Shown piece after piece: positions 15,040 through 25,182 of a stretch of 35,957 nt of DNA (positions are counted from its first letter, which is position 1; each line of letters begins with the position of its first letter). Source of the stretch: Gemmatimonadota bacterium (GTDB taxonomy: Bacteria > Gemmatimonadota > Gemmatimonadetes > Gemmatimonadales > GWC2-71-9). The notes under the pieces are model-generated. The model saw only the letters and a program-made list of their open reading frames with translations. It was not told the origin of the DNA and did no database searches. The translations under genes were made by a program, and so were the position numbers. Where the stretch lies: the NCBI GenBank assembly GCA_003220935.1, contig QHTT01000106.1:21404-57360 (forward strand), given 5' to 3'.

Positions 15040-15779
15040 GGGGGCCCACGATACCGTCGGCAGACGCACCCACGTCCTTCACGGCCGCCACGTTCCGCTT
15101 TTTCCGCGGGTTGGCGCGCCACAATGCAAAGCCCTGGTTCGAGGCCCATCGCGCCGATTACGAGCGCGACGTCCGCGCGCCGATGCAGGCGCTGATCGAA
15201 GAGATGGACGTGCGCCTGGCCCGGCTCGCGCCGGAGATCACGGGCGACTCCAAACGCTCGATGTTTCGCATCTACCGGGATATCCGGTTCTCCAAGGACA
15301 AATCACCCTACAAGACGCACGCTGCGTGCTGGTTTCGTCACCGGGATGCGGACGCCCGAGTCGGGGGCGACGCGGAAGGGGGCGGCGCGGGGTTTTACGT
15401 GCACATTGCGCCCGGCAGTTCGTTCGTCGGTGCCGGCATCTGGATGCCTCCGCGCCCGATCCTGAACCGCCTGCGCGACGCGATCGCGCAGGACTCCAAA
15501 GGGTTCGAGCGCATCGTCCGGGGCTCGAGCTTCAGACGGCGGTACGGCAGCCTGGATGAAGACGCAACGCTGAAGCGCATGCCTCGGGGATTTCCGGAGA
15601 CCCACCCGGCGGCGCACTGGCTCAAGTACCAGTCTTACACCGCGGGCCGGCGGCTCAGCGACACCCAGGCAACCAGTGCTCGGTTGCCCACTCTGCTCGA
15701 GTCGGATTTCGCGCAGCTGCTGCCGCTGGTACGGTGGCTGAACGGCGCACTGGGACTCCGCGCGGCGCAGCGACGGTGA
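15036..15779 (+). CDS. DUF2461 (TIGR02453) family protein
   Basis: 247 residues from GTG 15036, which overlaps the distal stop of the rhodanese gene (GTGA). Family features include FTAATFRFFRGLARHNAKPW near the start, the central RIYRDIRFSKDKSPYKTHAA, and GAGIWMPPRPILNRLRDAIA. The family has no established biochemical function. It appears cytosolic, with no signal peptide or membrane segments. The coupling to the rhodanese gene requires ribosomes to arrive at 15039, beyond the internal TGA. Its own stop overlaps the next GTG in the same way. Confidence 0.88.
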   Translation: MRGPTIPSADAPTSFTAATFRFFRGLARHNAKPWFEAHRADYERDVRAPMQALIEEMDVRLARLAPEITGDSKRSMFRIYRDIRFSKDKSPYKTHAACWFRHRDADARVGGDAEGGGAGFYVHIAPGSSFVGAGIWMPPRPILNRLRDAIAQDSKGFERIVRGSSFRRRYGSLDEDATLKRMPRGFPETHPAAHWLKYQSYTAGRRLSDTQATSARLPTLLESDFAQLLPLVRWLNGALGLRAAQRR

Positions 15780-18700
15780 CAACCCTGCTTCACCGTCTTG
15801 TCGCAGCCGCCGGCACGCTGCTCGCCTGTCTGCCGTCGACCGGCGCGGCTCAGACAGCCGGCCCCATCCCCGAAAGCGCGTATGCCGCGCTCCGCTGGCG
15901 CCTCATCGGGCCGCACCGCGGCGGTCGCGTCCTCGCCGTCGCGGGCGTCCCGGGCGACCCCGCGACCTTCTACTTCGGGGCCGTGGACGGCGGCGTGTGG
16001 CGCACCACCAACGCTGGAGTCACCTGGGACCCGCTGTTCGACGGCCAGCCGATCGCTTCCATTGGGGCGCTGGCCGTTGCCCCCTCCGATCCGCGGATCA
16101 TCTACGCCGGCACCGGCGAGGCCTCTATCCGCTCGGACATCACCTTCGGCGCGGGCGTCTACAAGTCCAGCGATGACGGCGCGACGTGGCAGGGACTCGG
16201 CCTCGAGGACACGCGCCACATCGGCAAGGTACTCGTGGATCCCAGGAACCCGGACGTCGTCCTGATCGCGGCGCTGGGCCATGCGTACGGTCCGAACCCC
16301 GAGCGCGGCGTGTTTCGCTCAACCGACGGCGGCCGCACCTGGACCAAGGTTCTCTACAAGAACCCCGACACCGGGGCGATCGACCTGGCGGCTGATCCGG
16401 GCGACCCGCAGGTCATCTATGCGGACCTGGGCGCCCCTCGCCGGCCACGGCCTACCGGCGGGGCCGCTGGGCCGGATCGGGCTGGCGGTCGCGCGCGGAG
16501 GCCGGGTGTACGCGCTGATCGGAGCGGCGCAAGGGGCCGGCCTGTACCGCTCCGACGACGGCGGGACCACGTGGCTCTTGGCCGGCGCCGACCCCCGGCT
16601 GACGAGTCGCAACTGGTACTTCTGCCGTGTCACCGTGAACCCGCAGAACCCCGACGTGGTGTACGTGCCCAATGTGGCGCTGCTCAAGTCCGCGGATGGC
16701 GGCAAGACCTTCACGGCCCTGAAGGGGCAGCCGGGCGGCGACGACTATCACGAGCTGTGGATCGACCCCAAGAACCCCGCGCACATGATCGTGGGCAGCG
16801 ACCAGGGAGCGGTCATCTCGCTGGACGGCGGCCAAACCTGGAGCAGCTGGTACAACCAGCCGACCGCGCAGTTCTACCACGTGGCCGTGGATGACGCCTT
16901 CCCTTACCGGGTGTACGGCGCGCAGCAGGATGCGGGCACCGCCGCGGTCGCGAGCCGCAGCGATTTCGGCGAGCTCACCTTCCGTGACTGGGCGCCGGTC
17001 GGCGCAGGCGAGAGCGGCTACATCGCGCCCGACCCGATGAACCCCGACGTCGTCTACGGCGGCGACACCTACGGTGGCGTCCACCGGTTCGACCGCGTCA
17101 CCGGGCAGTCCCAGGATATCACGCCGTGGCCGGCGCCGAGCTTCGGCCAACCGATGCCACAGCGACGCTACCGCTTCACCTGGACCTCGCCCATCGTATT
17201 CGATCGCAAGGACCCGCACATCTTGTACATCGGCGCGCAGAGCGTGCTCTCCACGCGGGACGGCGGGCTGCACTGGCAGGCCATCAGCCCCGATCTGACG
17301 GGTGTCTCCCGCCGTCCCAGCGCAGCCGCTCGGGACAGCGGACCCGCCACGGTCGCGAACGCCGCGGCGCGCGGCTACGGCGTGATCTATACGATCGCAC
17401 CCTCGCCCCTCGCGGCCGGCATGATCTGGGTCGGCAGCGACGACGGGCTCATCCACCGCACTACGGATGGCGGCAACAGCTGGCAGAACGTCACGCCGGA
17501 GGGGCTGCCGCCCTGGAGCATGATCAGCCTGATCGAGGCGTCGCCGTTCGACACGGCCGCTGCCTACGTCGCCGTGGACCGGCATCGCCTGGACGACTTC
17601 GCCCCCTACCTCTACCGCACCCGCGACGGCGGCCGCCACTGGACGCGCATCGATCAGGGGATCGCGGCGCACTCCTACGCCCAGGTGGTCCGCGCCGATC
17701 CGGCCCGGCCGGGACTGCTGTACGCCGGGACCGAGCTGGGCGTCTCCATCTCCTTCGACGACGGCGATCACTGGCAGTCGCTGCAGCTCAACCTGCCGGT
17801 CGCCTCGGTGCGCGACCTTGCGGTCCACGACAACGACCTCGTCGCGGCTACACACGGCCGAGCGTTCTGGATCCTCGACGACCTGACGCCCCTCCGGCAG
17901 CTGCGCGACTCCGTCCTGCACGCGAGTGCGCACCTGTTCGCGCCCGAGCGGGCTATCCGGGTACGGCGCAGCGTCAGCAACGACACGCCGCTGCCCCCCG
18001 AGGAGCCGCACGGTGAGAACCCGCCCGCAGGCGCCGTGATCGACTACGTCTTCCAGACCACGCCACCGGGCCCGGTCACGCTCGAGATCCGGGACGCCGC
18101 GGGCCGCCTGGTGCGCCGTTTCTCGAGTGAGGACCACCTGCACGCGCCCGCGGAGCCGCCCCAAATCGCGGCGGCGTGGCTACCGCGCCCCGAGCCCCTG
18201 TCCCGCCGTGCGGGGCTCAACCGCTTCGTGTGGGACCTGCGCTACCCGCCGCCGCCCGCCGACCGCTACAGCTACAGCATCGCCGCGATCGCGGGCCACG
18301 GGACGGTGGAAGAGCCGGAGGGGCCGCTCGTCCTGCCGGGCGAGTACCGGCTGCAGCTCAGCGTCGCGGGCCGCACGCTCACGCAGACGCTACGCGTGGG
18401 GATGGATCCGCGAGTGCGCGTCACCGATGCGGCCCTCGCCGGGCAACTCCGGCTGGCGCTCGAGATCTGGAACGCGATGGCGGAGCAACAGGCCCTCCGG
18501 AACGCGGTGCGCGGCGTGCGCGAGCAGCTGCGCGCGCTCGCGAGCACCCTGGATGCGCCGGCCAAGGCGGCGCTCGGGGCGGTCCAGCGCGCAGCCGACA
18601 GCCTGATGCAGGCGACGGGGAGCGGGGAGCTGGCGAACCTCGCGACGGTGGTCCAAAGCGCGGACCGGGAGCCCCCGCAGCAGGCACGCAATGTCTTCGC

Positions 18701-18851
18701 GGAGGCGCGGGGCCGGCTCGCCGCCGCTACGCGACGCTGGCAGGAGCTCCAGGCGAACGATCTCCCCGCGCTCAACGGACGGCTCACACGGCAGCGCGTG
18801 CCGCCGGTGATCGCCGCGGTGACCCGGCCTCAGGCGATCGAGATTCCCTGA
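15776..18851 (+). pseudogene. Sortilin/VPS10-like BNR-repeat exported protein, frameshifted
   Basis: Exported beta-propeller protein of about 1,020 residues in two frames. GTG 15776 overlaps the DUF2461 stop and gives a signal peptide ending near GAAQ. The first frame carries propeller repeats (GGVWRTTNAGVTWDPLFDG, YKSSDDGATW, FRSTDGGRTW) to about 16430. The second frame continues from about 16435 (GHGLPAGPLGRIGLAV, YRSDDGGTTW and further repeats) and a C-terminal FlgD/Ig-like and helical region to 18851. At the junction about 35-40 residues normally found in the family (a Trp/Arg-Pro strand plus one DGGxTW unit) are missing. A deletion of roughly 100 bases with loss of frame explains this better than a single base error. 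The gene may be dead or misassembled. Confidence 0.75.
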
Positions 18852-18895
18852 AGCCTGCAGCCACTGATTACGGGGTGCCCGAGGCCAATGCCGCC

Positions 18896-20710
18896 TCAGC
18901 GATACGCCGCGGCTTGGATGCGGTACAGCTCCGCGTAGTGCCCGCCCTGCGCCATGAGTGCCTCGTGCGTGCCCGCCTCGACCACCCGTGAGCCGTGCAG
19001 CACCACGATGAAGTCGGCCATGCGCACGGTGCTGAACCGGTGGGAGACGAGGATGGTGATGCCGCCGTCGGGTGCGGGCTTGCGCGCGGCGTCCGGGCGG
19101 CTCCTGCGCGCCGCTGCTGCGTAGCGCTCGAACAGGGCGTGCTCGGTTTCAGCGTCGAGCGCCGCGGTGGGCTCGTCCAGCACGAGCACGAGTGGGCGCT
19201 CGCGCATGAATCCCCGGGCGAGCGCGAGCTTCTGCCACTGCCCGAAGCTGAGCTCCACGCCCTCGGGCCAGGTGGCGCCGAGCTGCGTCTCGAGCCCGGC
19301 CACGAGCTGCTGCACGACGTCGGCGGCGCCGGCCCGATCGACCGCCGCGGCCACCGCCGGCCGGTCGTCGAGGCGCGGCAGGTCACCCACCCCCACGGTC
19401 TGGCGTACCCGGAACTCGAACCGGCAGAAGTCCTGAAACGCACCCGAGAGGCGCGACCGCCACGCGTCGGGTGGCATGCGCGCGAGCTCCCCACCGTCGA
19501 CGAGGATGCGCCCCTGCGTCGGCTGATACAGCCGGCACAACAGCTTCACCAGTGTCGTCTTGCCCGCACCGTTTTCTCCCACGATGGCCACCACGGACCC
19601 CGGTGCGAGTCGGAGGGTCACGTCGTCGAGCACCAGCCGGTCCGTGCCCGGATAGGCGAAGGACACGTGCTCGAAGCGGATACCTTCTCCCAGTTGCGCG
19701 GGCACCGGGAGGTCGGCGCCGTGCGACTGCGAGGCGGCGTAGTCCTCCAGCCAGGCGAGGCGTCGCGAACCCTCCAGCCAGATGCCGCGCAGGAACCCGA
19801 TCTCGCCCACGGTGCCGCCGATGTAAGCCGAGAGGCGCGAGCCTGCCGCGAGCACCAGCAGCACGTCGCCAGGCGTTGCCGCGAGCCCCGACGCGACGAA
19901 CACCACGGCGCCCACGTATGCGACGCTGAACATCGCCCACGCCACGGCGTGCCACGCGGCGCTGCGCCAGCGGGCCCGGGCGACGGGTCCGTACCAGCGC
20001 TCCCACGCGGCGCGCCGCTGCGCCACGAGCCGAGCGCCGATGCGAGTCACCCGCACCTCCTTGCCGGGCGGCGCGGTGGTGGCGACATCGAACAGGTGCC
20101 GCGCCAGGCGATTGGCCGACGCGCCCCGCTCCTCCGCGGCCCGCTCGACGCCGGGCCGCCAGGTCGACGTGAGCACCGTCGGCAACGCAGACGCCGCGAG
20201 CAGGGCCAGCGCCGGGTGGATCGACACGAGTAGCGCGACCGCTACGGCGAGTCGCAGGATCCAGCCGCAGGTCGTGAACAGCGACATGTACATGTGGTCG
20301 AGCACGAAGACCTGGGTGCGCAGCATCGCGAGGCGATCGAGGTACACCGGGCGCTCGTGGTGCTCGATCGTCGCCACCGACGCCTGCAGCCACGCCACGT
20401 GCGACTCGAGGGCGATGGTCACCTGGTCGCGGAACCGCCGCTGGGTGCGGTCGCTGATCACCCGCAGGAACCACGTGGCGGCCGCCGACACCCCCAGCCC
20501 CACGGCGGCGGTCACCACCAGCCCGCGCCGGGCGCCGAGCACGCCGTCGGCCAACAGCTTGAACCACAGCGCCAGCAGCGCGTCCGGCAGCGCGGCGAGG
20601 AGTGACAAGCCGAACGCCACGCTCAACAGCAACGGCGCGGCCTCGTAGCCGCGCTTGAGCGCGCGCCACATGGCGGGCAACGCCGGCGGCAGGTCGTCAG
20701 TCGAGGACAT
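18896..20710 (-). CDS. ABC exporter half-transporter, subunit B
   Basis: 604-residue fused membrane/ATPase subunit. About six hydrophobic helices occupy residues 25-320, and the nucleotide-binding domain follows: Walker A VGENGAGKT, signature LSFGQ (second position Ser, third Phe instead of Gly), Walker B VLVLDEPTAALD and H-loop VSHRFST. ATG 20710 is chosen because CAGGAG precedes it; it lies 14 bases inside the end of the upstream subunit gene. The altered signature suggests an asymmetric heterodimer with the neighbour. The substrate cannot be read; lipids, peptides or drugs are all possible. Confidence 0.88.
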   Translation of the reverse strand: MSSTDDLPPALPAMWRALKRGYEAAPLLLSVAFGLSLLAALPDALLALWFKLLADGVLGARRGLVVTAAVGLGVSAAATWFLRVISDRTQRRFRDQVTIALESHVAWLQASVATIEHHERPVYLDRLAMLRTQVFVLDHMYMSLFTTCGWILRLAVAVALLVSIHPALALLAASALPTVLTSTWRPGVERAAEERGASANRLARHLFDVATTAPPGKEVRVTRIGARLVAQRRAAWERWYGPVARARWRSAAWHAVAWAMFSVAYVGAVVFVASGLAATPGDVLLVLAAGSRLSAYIGGTVGEIGFLRGIWLEGSRRLAWLEDYAASQSHGADLPVPAQLGEGIRFEHVSFAYPGTDRLVLDDVTLRLAPGSVVAIVGENGAGKTTLVKLLCRLYQPTQGRILVDGGELARMPPDAWRSRLSGAFQDFCRFEFRVRQTVGVGDLPRLDDRPAVAAAVDRAGAADVVQQLVAGLETQLGATWPEGVELSFGQWQKLALARGFMRERPLVLVLDEPTAALDAETEHALFERYAAAARRSRPDAARKPAPDGGITILVSHRFSTVRMADFIVVLHGSRVVEAGTHEALMAQGGHYAELYRIQAAAYR

Positions 20711-22496
20711 CGAGGGCCGCTCCTGCCTCGCTCTCGTCGCCAAAGCGCGACGCCTGCAGCTCGAACATCGTCCGGTAGCGACCGCCCGCCGCCATCAGCC
20801 GGTCGTGCGTGCCGAGCTCGACCACCTTGCCGTGCTCCAGCACGCAGATGCGATCGGCGTGGCGCACCGTCGAGAAGCGGTGCGAGATCAGGATCGTCGT
20901 GGTGTGGCGCGTAGCGGCGAGGATACGGTCGAAGATCTCCGCCTCACCGCGGACGTCGAGCTGGGCCGTGGGCTCGTCGAGCAGCACCAACCCGGCGCCG
21001 AGCCGCACGGCGCACAGCGCTCGCGCCAGGGCGACGCGCTGCCACTGGCCGCCGGACAGGTCCGTACCACCGGGATAGCCGCGCGCCAGCACCGTATCGA
21101 GAGCGGCGAGGCTCGCGGCGCCGGCCTCCGCAAGGGCCCGCTCGATCGCGTCGTCCGGGGCGCCGGCCGGAGCCACGTTGTCGCGCAGCGGCAGCTCGAA
21201 GCGGGTGAAGTCCTGAAACACGGCGGTCAGGCGCGAGCGCCACGCGTCCAGCTCCAGGGTGCGGAGATCGACGCCGTCCACCTCGATGACGCCCGCTTGG
21301 GGGTCGTACAGGCGGCACAAGAGCTTCGCGATGGTAGTCTTTCCGGCGCCATTCTGGCCGACGATGGCGAGCGACGAGCCGGCGGGAATCGTGAGGTCGA
21401 AGCCCGCCAGCACCGGCTCGCCTGAGGTCGGGTAGGCGAACGTGACGTTGCGAAACCGGATCTCACGCGCCGGCATCTCCGCGGCCGGTCGGTCGCCCTG
21501 GACCAGCGCGCCCGCGGGGTCCATGGCTTCCTGGAGGCGCAGCACCGCGGCGGCGGGCGCTGCGGCACTGTCGAGCGCCCACGACATTCCGCCGAAAGCG
21601 ATCATGCTCGTGCTCACCGCAGCGCTCGCGAACGTCACGAGCTTGTCGAGGGCGAGCTGGCCGCTCGTCGCGGCAGCAGCGAGCGACCAGAACACCACGA
21701 GGTTCGCGGCGAGCACGAGCAGCAGGCTCCAGATCACCGGTCGCTCGCGCAGCCGCGTCGCCTGCCAGCGCAGCTCGAACAGGCGGCGGCGGCGCGACCG
21801 AAACCGCTCGATGACCCAGTCGGCCAGCCCGAACAGCCGCACCTCCTTGGCGGGGGCGGGTTCCACCGCGAGCCGGTACGCGTAGTCGGCGTGGCGCTGC
21901 GCCTCGCGCACCTCCGCCGTCTCTCGGTCGCGCCAGACCGCGCTCTCGCGCAGCAGCCAGTGTGTGGCGAGCCACGCACTCGCGAGCAAGAGCGGCGCCC
22001 ACCACGTGTACGCGGCGAGCACAACCGCCGCGGCGAGACCGCCCACCAGCTCCACCAGCCCTCCGGCGATGAAGTCCATCGAGACGAATATCGGCGGGCC
22101 GGTGATGCCGAGATCGAAATCCCGGGCCATCGTGAGGTCGTTGGTGAGCTTGGCGTTCTCGAGGTGGCCCATGCCCGGCGGGCGGACGCAGGCGGTAGTG
22201 AGCCGGTCGTACAGCCACGCCGCGGTGCGGCTGCCGAGATTGGCGCCCACGGCATGGTGAATCGGTGAGAGCACCTGCAGCAGCACGAACACGATGCCGA
22301 CCAGCCCCAGCGGCGCCGCCAGCTCGCCCCCTCGTTGCACCGCGCCCACCAGGCCGCCCATGGCGATGGCGAACAGCGCGGGCAACAGCCCGCGCAGCAC
22401 GAGGAGCGTCCACCAGGTGACGGCCAGCGCGCGGTCGGCTTGGGGCAGCACGCCCGCGAACTTCCACTCGTTACGCGCACGCAGGCGCTCGATCAC
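20697..22496 (-). CDS. ABC exporter half-transporter, subunit A
   Basis: 599-residue type IV ABC exporter subunit. The membrane domain spans residues about 25-310. The ATPase domain has Walker A VGQNGAGKT, canonical LSGGQ, Walker B LVLLDEPTAQLD and H-loop ISHRFST. GTG 22496 is preceded by GGAGGGAGG. It forms an operon with subunit B (14-base overlap) and the two share the unusual phrase FQDF-x-RFE after the Q-loop, so they probably arose by duplication. It is divergent from the kinase at 22662 across a 165-base region with a perfect palindrome. Confidence 0.88.
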   Translation of the reverse strand: MIERLRARNEWKFAGVLPQADRALAVTWWTLLVLRGLLPALFAIAMGGLVGAVQRGGELAAPLGLVGIVFVLLQVLSPIHHAVGANLGSRTAAWLYDRLTTACVRPPGMGHLENAKLTNDLTMARDFDLGITGPPIFVSMDFIAGGLVELVGGLAAAVVLAAYTWWAPLLLASAWLATHWLLRESAVWRDRETAEVREAQRHADYAYRLAVEPAPAKEVRLFGLADWVIERFRSRRRRLFELRWQATRLRERPVIWSLLLVLAANLVVFWSLAAAATSGQLALDKLVTFASAAVSTSMIAFGGMSWALDSAAAPAAAVLRLQEAMDPAGALVQGDRPAAEMPAREIRFRNVTFAYPTSGEPVLAGFDLTIPAGSSLAIVGQNGAGKTTIAKLLCRLYDPQAGVIEVDGVDLRTLELDAWRSRLTAVFQDFTRFELPLRDNVAPAGAPDDAIERALAEAGAASLAALDTVLARGYPGGTDLSGGQWQRVALARALCAVRLGAGLVLLDEPTAQLDVRGEAEIFDRILAATRHTTTILISHRFSTVRHADRICVLEHGKVVELGTHDRLMAAGGRYRTMFELQASRFGDESEAGAALDVLD

Positions 22497-22525
22497 TGGG
22501 TCTGCACCTCCCTCCGCTCAACGCG

Positions 22526-22539
22526 CGGCTTGCAAGCCG
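22526..22539. promoter_or_regulatory. Perfect 14-base palindrome between exporter and kinase genes
   Basis: CGGCTTGCAAGCCG is fully self-complementary and lies 30 bases upstream of the exporter's GTG and about 120 bases from the kinase. A second imperfect inverted repeat (GGGGGTAAG/CTTCCCCC) lies near 22590-22606. Both are candidate operators; no dedicated regulator gene is adjacent. Confidence 0.4.
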
Positions 22540-22635
22540 TGTCGTCAGGGGAAATGTACGCCATGCCGGCGACCGGCCAACTCGGTCAGGGGGTAAGACT
22601 TCCCCCAGCGTCTCGCCCCGCCCGAACCTGACCCC

Positions 22636-22641
22636 TATGAT
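22636..22641 (+). promoter_or_regulatory. Putative -10 element of the kinase gene
   Basis: TATGAT matches the sigma-70 -10 consensus at five of six positions and lies within CCCTA-TGA-TAGGG, 20 bases before GTG 22662. No -35 match is visible. Confidence 0.4.
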
Positions 22642-22661
22642 AGGGTGCTCCGGAGCTTCCC

Positions 22662-25151
22662 GTGGCCAACCCGCTGGCTCGCCTGCAAGCCGCCCTCGCC
22701 GACCGCTACGCGATCGAGCGCGAACTCGGCCGCGGGGGGATGGCGACGGTCTATCTCGCCGAGGACCGCAAGCACCACCGCCGAGTCGCCATCAAGGTGC
22801 TGAAGCCTGAGCTAGCCGCGACGCTCGGTCCGGAGCGTTTTCTGCGGGAAATAGAGATCGCGGCCGGCCTCAACCATCCCCATATCCTGCCGCTCCTTGA
22901 CTCCGGAGAGGCCGGCGGCTTCCTCTATTACGCCATGCCGTTTGTGGAGGGCGAATCGCTTCGCGACCGGCTCGATCGCGAAGGTCCGCTGTCCATCGAG
23001 GAAGCCTCGCGAATAACACGGGAGGTCGCCGACGCGCTGGGCCACGCCCACGGCTACGGCGTGGTGCATCGCGACATCAAACCCGAGAACATCCTGCTCT
23101 CGGGCGGCCATGCACTGGTGGCCGATTTCGGCATCGCGCGGGCGATCACCGCGGCCGGGGGCGATAAGCTGACCGCGACGGGGATCGCGGTGGGGACGCC
23201 GCGCTACATGAGTCCTGAGCAAGCGAGCGGCGAGACGCGACTCGACGGCCGGAGTGACGTCTACAGCCTCGGCTGTGTGTTCTACGAGATGGTAGCGGGG
23301 GAGCCGCCTTTCGCGGGGCCAACCCCTCAGGCCATCCTTGCACGGAAGCTGACTGACCCCGTGCCGCGGTTGCGGACCGTGCGTGAGACCGTGCCGAAGC
23401 CGATCGAACAGGTGATCCTCAAGGCCCTGGCCAGGGTGCCGGCGGACCGGTTCACCAGTGCCTTGCAGTTAGCCAAAGCGCTGGACCCGCAAGCGGCCCT
23501 GGCGAGGCGGCGCCTCCTCCGCCAGAGTCGGCCGCGCGCCCTGCTGATCGCAGGACTGACCCTCACAGTTGCAGCGCTCGGAGCGCAATGGGCCTGGCGG
23601 CGGTGGGCGACTCCGGGCCCTGGGGCGCCGACGGGGTCTGCCCGAATCCGACGGGACCCGAGGCACGTGGCCGTCCTCTACTTCGAACCGGAGGGGGATA
23701 GCCACAAGCTGCAGCTCGTTGCCAACGGCCTCACGCAAGACCTGATCGACCAACTCGGCCAAGTGGAAGGGCTACAGGTCGTCAGTGCCAACGGTGTGCG
23801 ACCGTACCGCGACCGTCCGGTGCCGTTGGACAGCATCGCCTCGGCGCTCTCCGTCGGCACCATCGTCGCCGGCACGTTGGGCGGCAGTCCGGAGCGGCCC
23901 AGGTTGGTGGTTCGGCTCATCGACGCGGTCACGGGGCGCCAGCTCGACAGCAGGCGGCTCGACCCCGCGAGCGGCGACATCCTTGCGCTTCGCAACCAGC
24001 TGATTCAGGAGGTGACGCGGTTCTTGCGCGAGCGGCTCGGTCGGGAGATTCGCCAGGAGGAACTGCGAGCCGGTACCAAGAACCCTCAGGCGTGGATCCT
24101 CGTGCGTCGCGTGGACGACCTGTATCAGGACGCCGATACCCTTTACGCGGCCGGGGACACTGCCGCCTCACACCGCGCCCTGGACACCGCAGATTCCCTC
24201 CTCCGTGTGGTCGAGCGGCTAGACCCCACATGGGTGGATCCGATCGTCCTTCGAGGATGGATCGCGGCCAAGCGCATCGAGCTCACCGAAGGGGCGACGG
24301 CGGTGGCTGTGCGGCAGTGGGCCCCACAAGGCATCGCTCTCGCTGGGCGCGCTCTGGCTCGCAGACCCAGCTACCCACCTGCGCTGGAGCTGCGTGGCTG
24401 GCTGCGTTTCGTTACCTGGCAATATGCTAACCGGCCGGACCTTACTGCCCTCGCGGCAGCCGAGGGCGACCTTCGCGCGGCTGCGGTACCAGAGAATCCG
24501 TCGCAGGCTCGGGCCTGGAGCACGCTCAGTTCAGTGCTCGAATCGAAGGGAGCCTTCGCCCAGGCGAACCTGGCTGCCGTGCGCGCGTACGAAACGGATG
24601 CCTTCCTCGCAGCCGCCCCAACGGTGTTGTTTCGACTATACTTTACGTCAGTGATGTTGCGCCGCTGGAAGGAGGCGGCCGAGTGGTGCGCGCGCGGATA
24701 CTCCCGGTTCCCAACCAGCTGGCTATTTACCTTCTGCCGTCTCACCCTACTCTACCTCCCGAGCGGCCAGAGGCCGGACGTCACCCTTGCGTGGCGGCTG
24801 TTCGCCGATCTGGAGCGCGTAACCTCGCCAAGCGAGCGGCCAGTGCTCGCTCCGCGCTGGCGGATGATGGTCGCGGGGGTGCTGGCCCGCGCCGGCCAGC
24901 GCGATAGCGCTCGGCGCACGCTGGACGCGGCCAAGACATTAGCCGGTGACGATCGCGAAATGGATTACTATGAGGCAGGGGTCCATGTACTGCTTGGCGA
25001 GCACTTACGGGGCCTCAACCTGCTGGAGCGCTACATCGCCTATGCCCCCCAAACGAGACCGTATCTCAAGGGGGACCCCGTCTTCGAACCGCTGCACAGC
25101 TACGCCCAATTTCGGGCGCTGGTAGGCGATCCGCGAGAGGCCGGCAAGTGA
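22662..25151 (+). CDS. Transmembrane Ser/Thr protein kinase with TPR-like output region
   Basis: 829 residues. The PknB-type catalytic domain (15-280) has the glycine loop GRGGMATV, Lys45 (VAIKVLK), HRDIKPEN with Asp139, DFG at 156-158 and GTPRYMSPEQ. A single membrane segment lies at about 294-312. The outer part starts with a TolB-like/adenylate-cyclase-associated segment (VAVLYFEPEG, VANGLTQDLIDQLGQVEGLQ) followed by helical tetratricopeptide-like repeats. This architecture is common in Gemmatimonadota and Acidobacteriota. The GTG start has CGGAG upstream. The substrate is unknown; the divergent ABC exporter is the nearest candidate. Confidence 0.92.
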   Translation: MANPLARLQAALADRYAIERELGRGGMATVYLAEDRKHHRRVAIKVLKPELAATLGPERFLREIEIAAGLNHPHILPLLDSGEAGGFLYYAMPFVEGESLRDRLDREGPLSIEEASRITREVADALGHAHGYGVVHRDIKPENILLSGGHALVADFGIARAITAAGGDKLTATGIAVGTPRYMSPEQASGETRLDGRSDVYSLGCVFYEMVAGEPPFAGPTPQAILARKLTDPVPRLRTVRETVPKPIEQVILKALARVPADRFTSALQLAKALDPQAALARRRLLRQSRPRALLIAGLTLTVAALGAQWAWRRWATPGPGAPTGSARIRRDPRHVAVLYFEPEGDSHKLQLVANGLTQDLIDQLGQVEGLQVVSANGVRPYRDRPVPLDSIASALSVGTIVAGTLGGSPERPRLVVRLIDAVTGRQLDSRRLDPASGDILALRNQLIQEVTRFLRERLGREIRQEELRAGTKNPQAWILVRRVDDLYQDADTLYAAGDTAASHRALDTADSLLRVVERLDPTWVDPIVLRGWIAAKRIELTEGATAVAVRQWAPQGIALAGRALARRPSYPPALELRGWLRFVTWQYANRPDLTALAAAEGDLRAAAVPENPSQARAWSTLSSVLESKGAFAQANLAAVRAYETDAFLAAAPTVLFRLYFTSVMLRRWKEAAEWCARGYSRFPTSWLFTFCRLTLLYLPSGQRPDVTLAWRLFADLERVTSPSERPVLAPRWRMMVAGVLARAGQRDSARRTLDAAKTLAGDDREMDYYEAGVHVLLGEHLRGLNLLERYIAYAPQTRPYLKGDPVFEPLHSYAQFRALVGDPREAGK

Positions 25152-25164
25152 GCCGCGCCCTGGC

Positions 25165-25180
25165 GGACGGAGAGCCGTCC
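25165..25180. terminator. Hairpin between convergent kinase and MarR genes
   Basis: GGACGG-AGAG-CCGTCC is a perfect six-pair hairpin, extendable by GC pairs around one bulge, 14 bases after the kinase stop and just past the end of the convergent MarR gene. No T-run; possibly bidirectional. Confidence 0.4.
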
Positions 25181-25182
25181 CG

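Noticed and set aside
15776-15860. Lipobox LLAC in the sortilin-like signal peptide
   Set aside because: Leu at the -2 position is atypical and a signal peptidase I site (GAAQ) follows a few residues later.
16452-18164. 570-codon open frame on the minus strand
   Set aside because: Lies opposite the sortilin-like gene and shows no domain or signal pattern.
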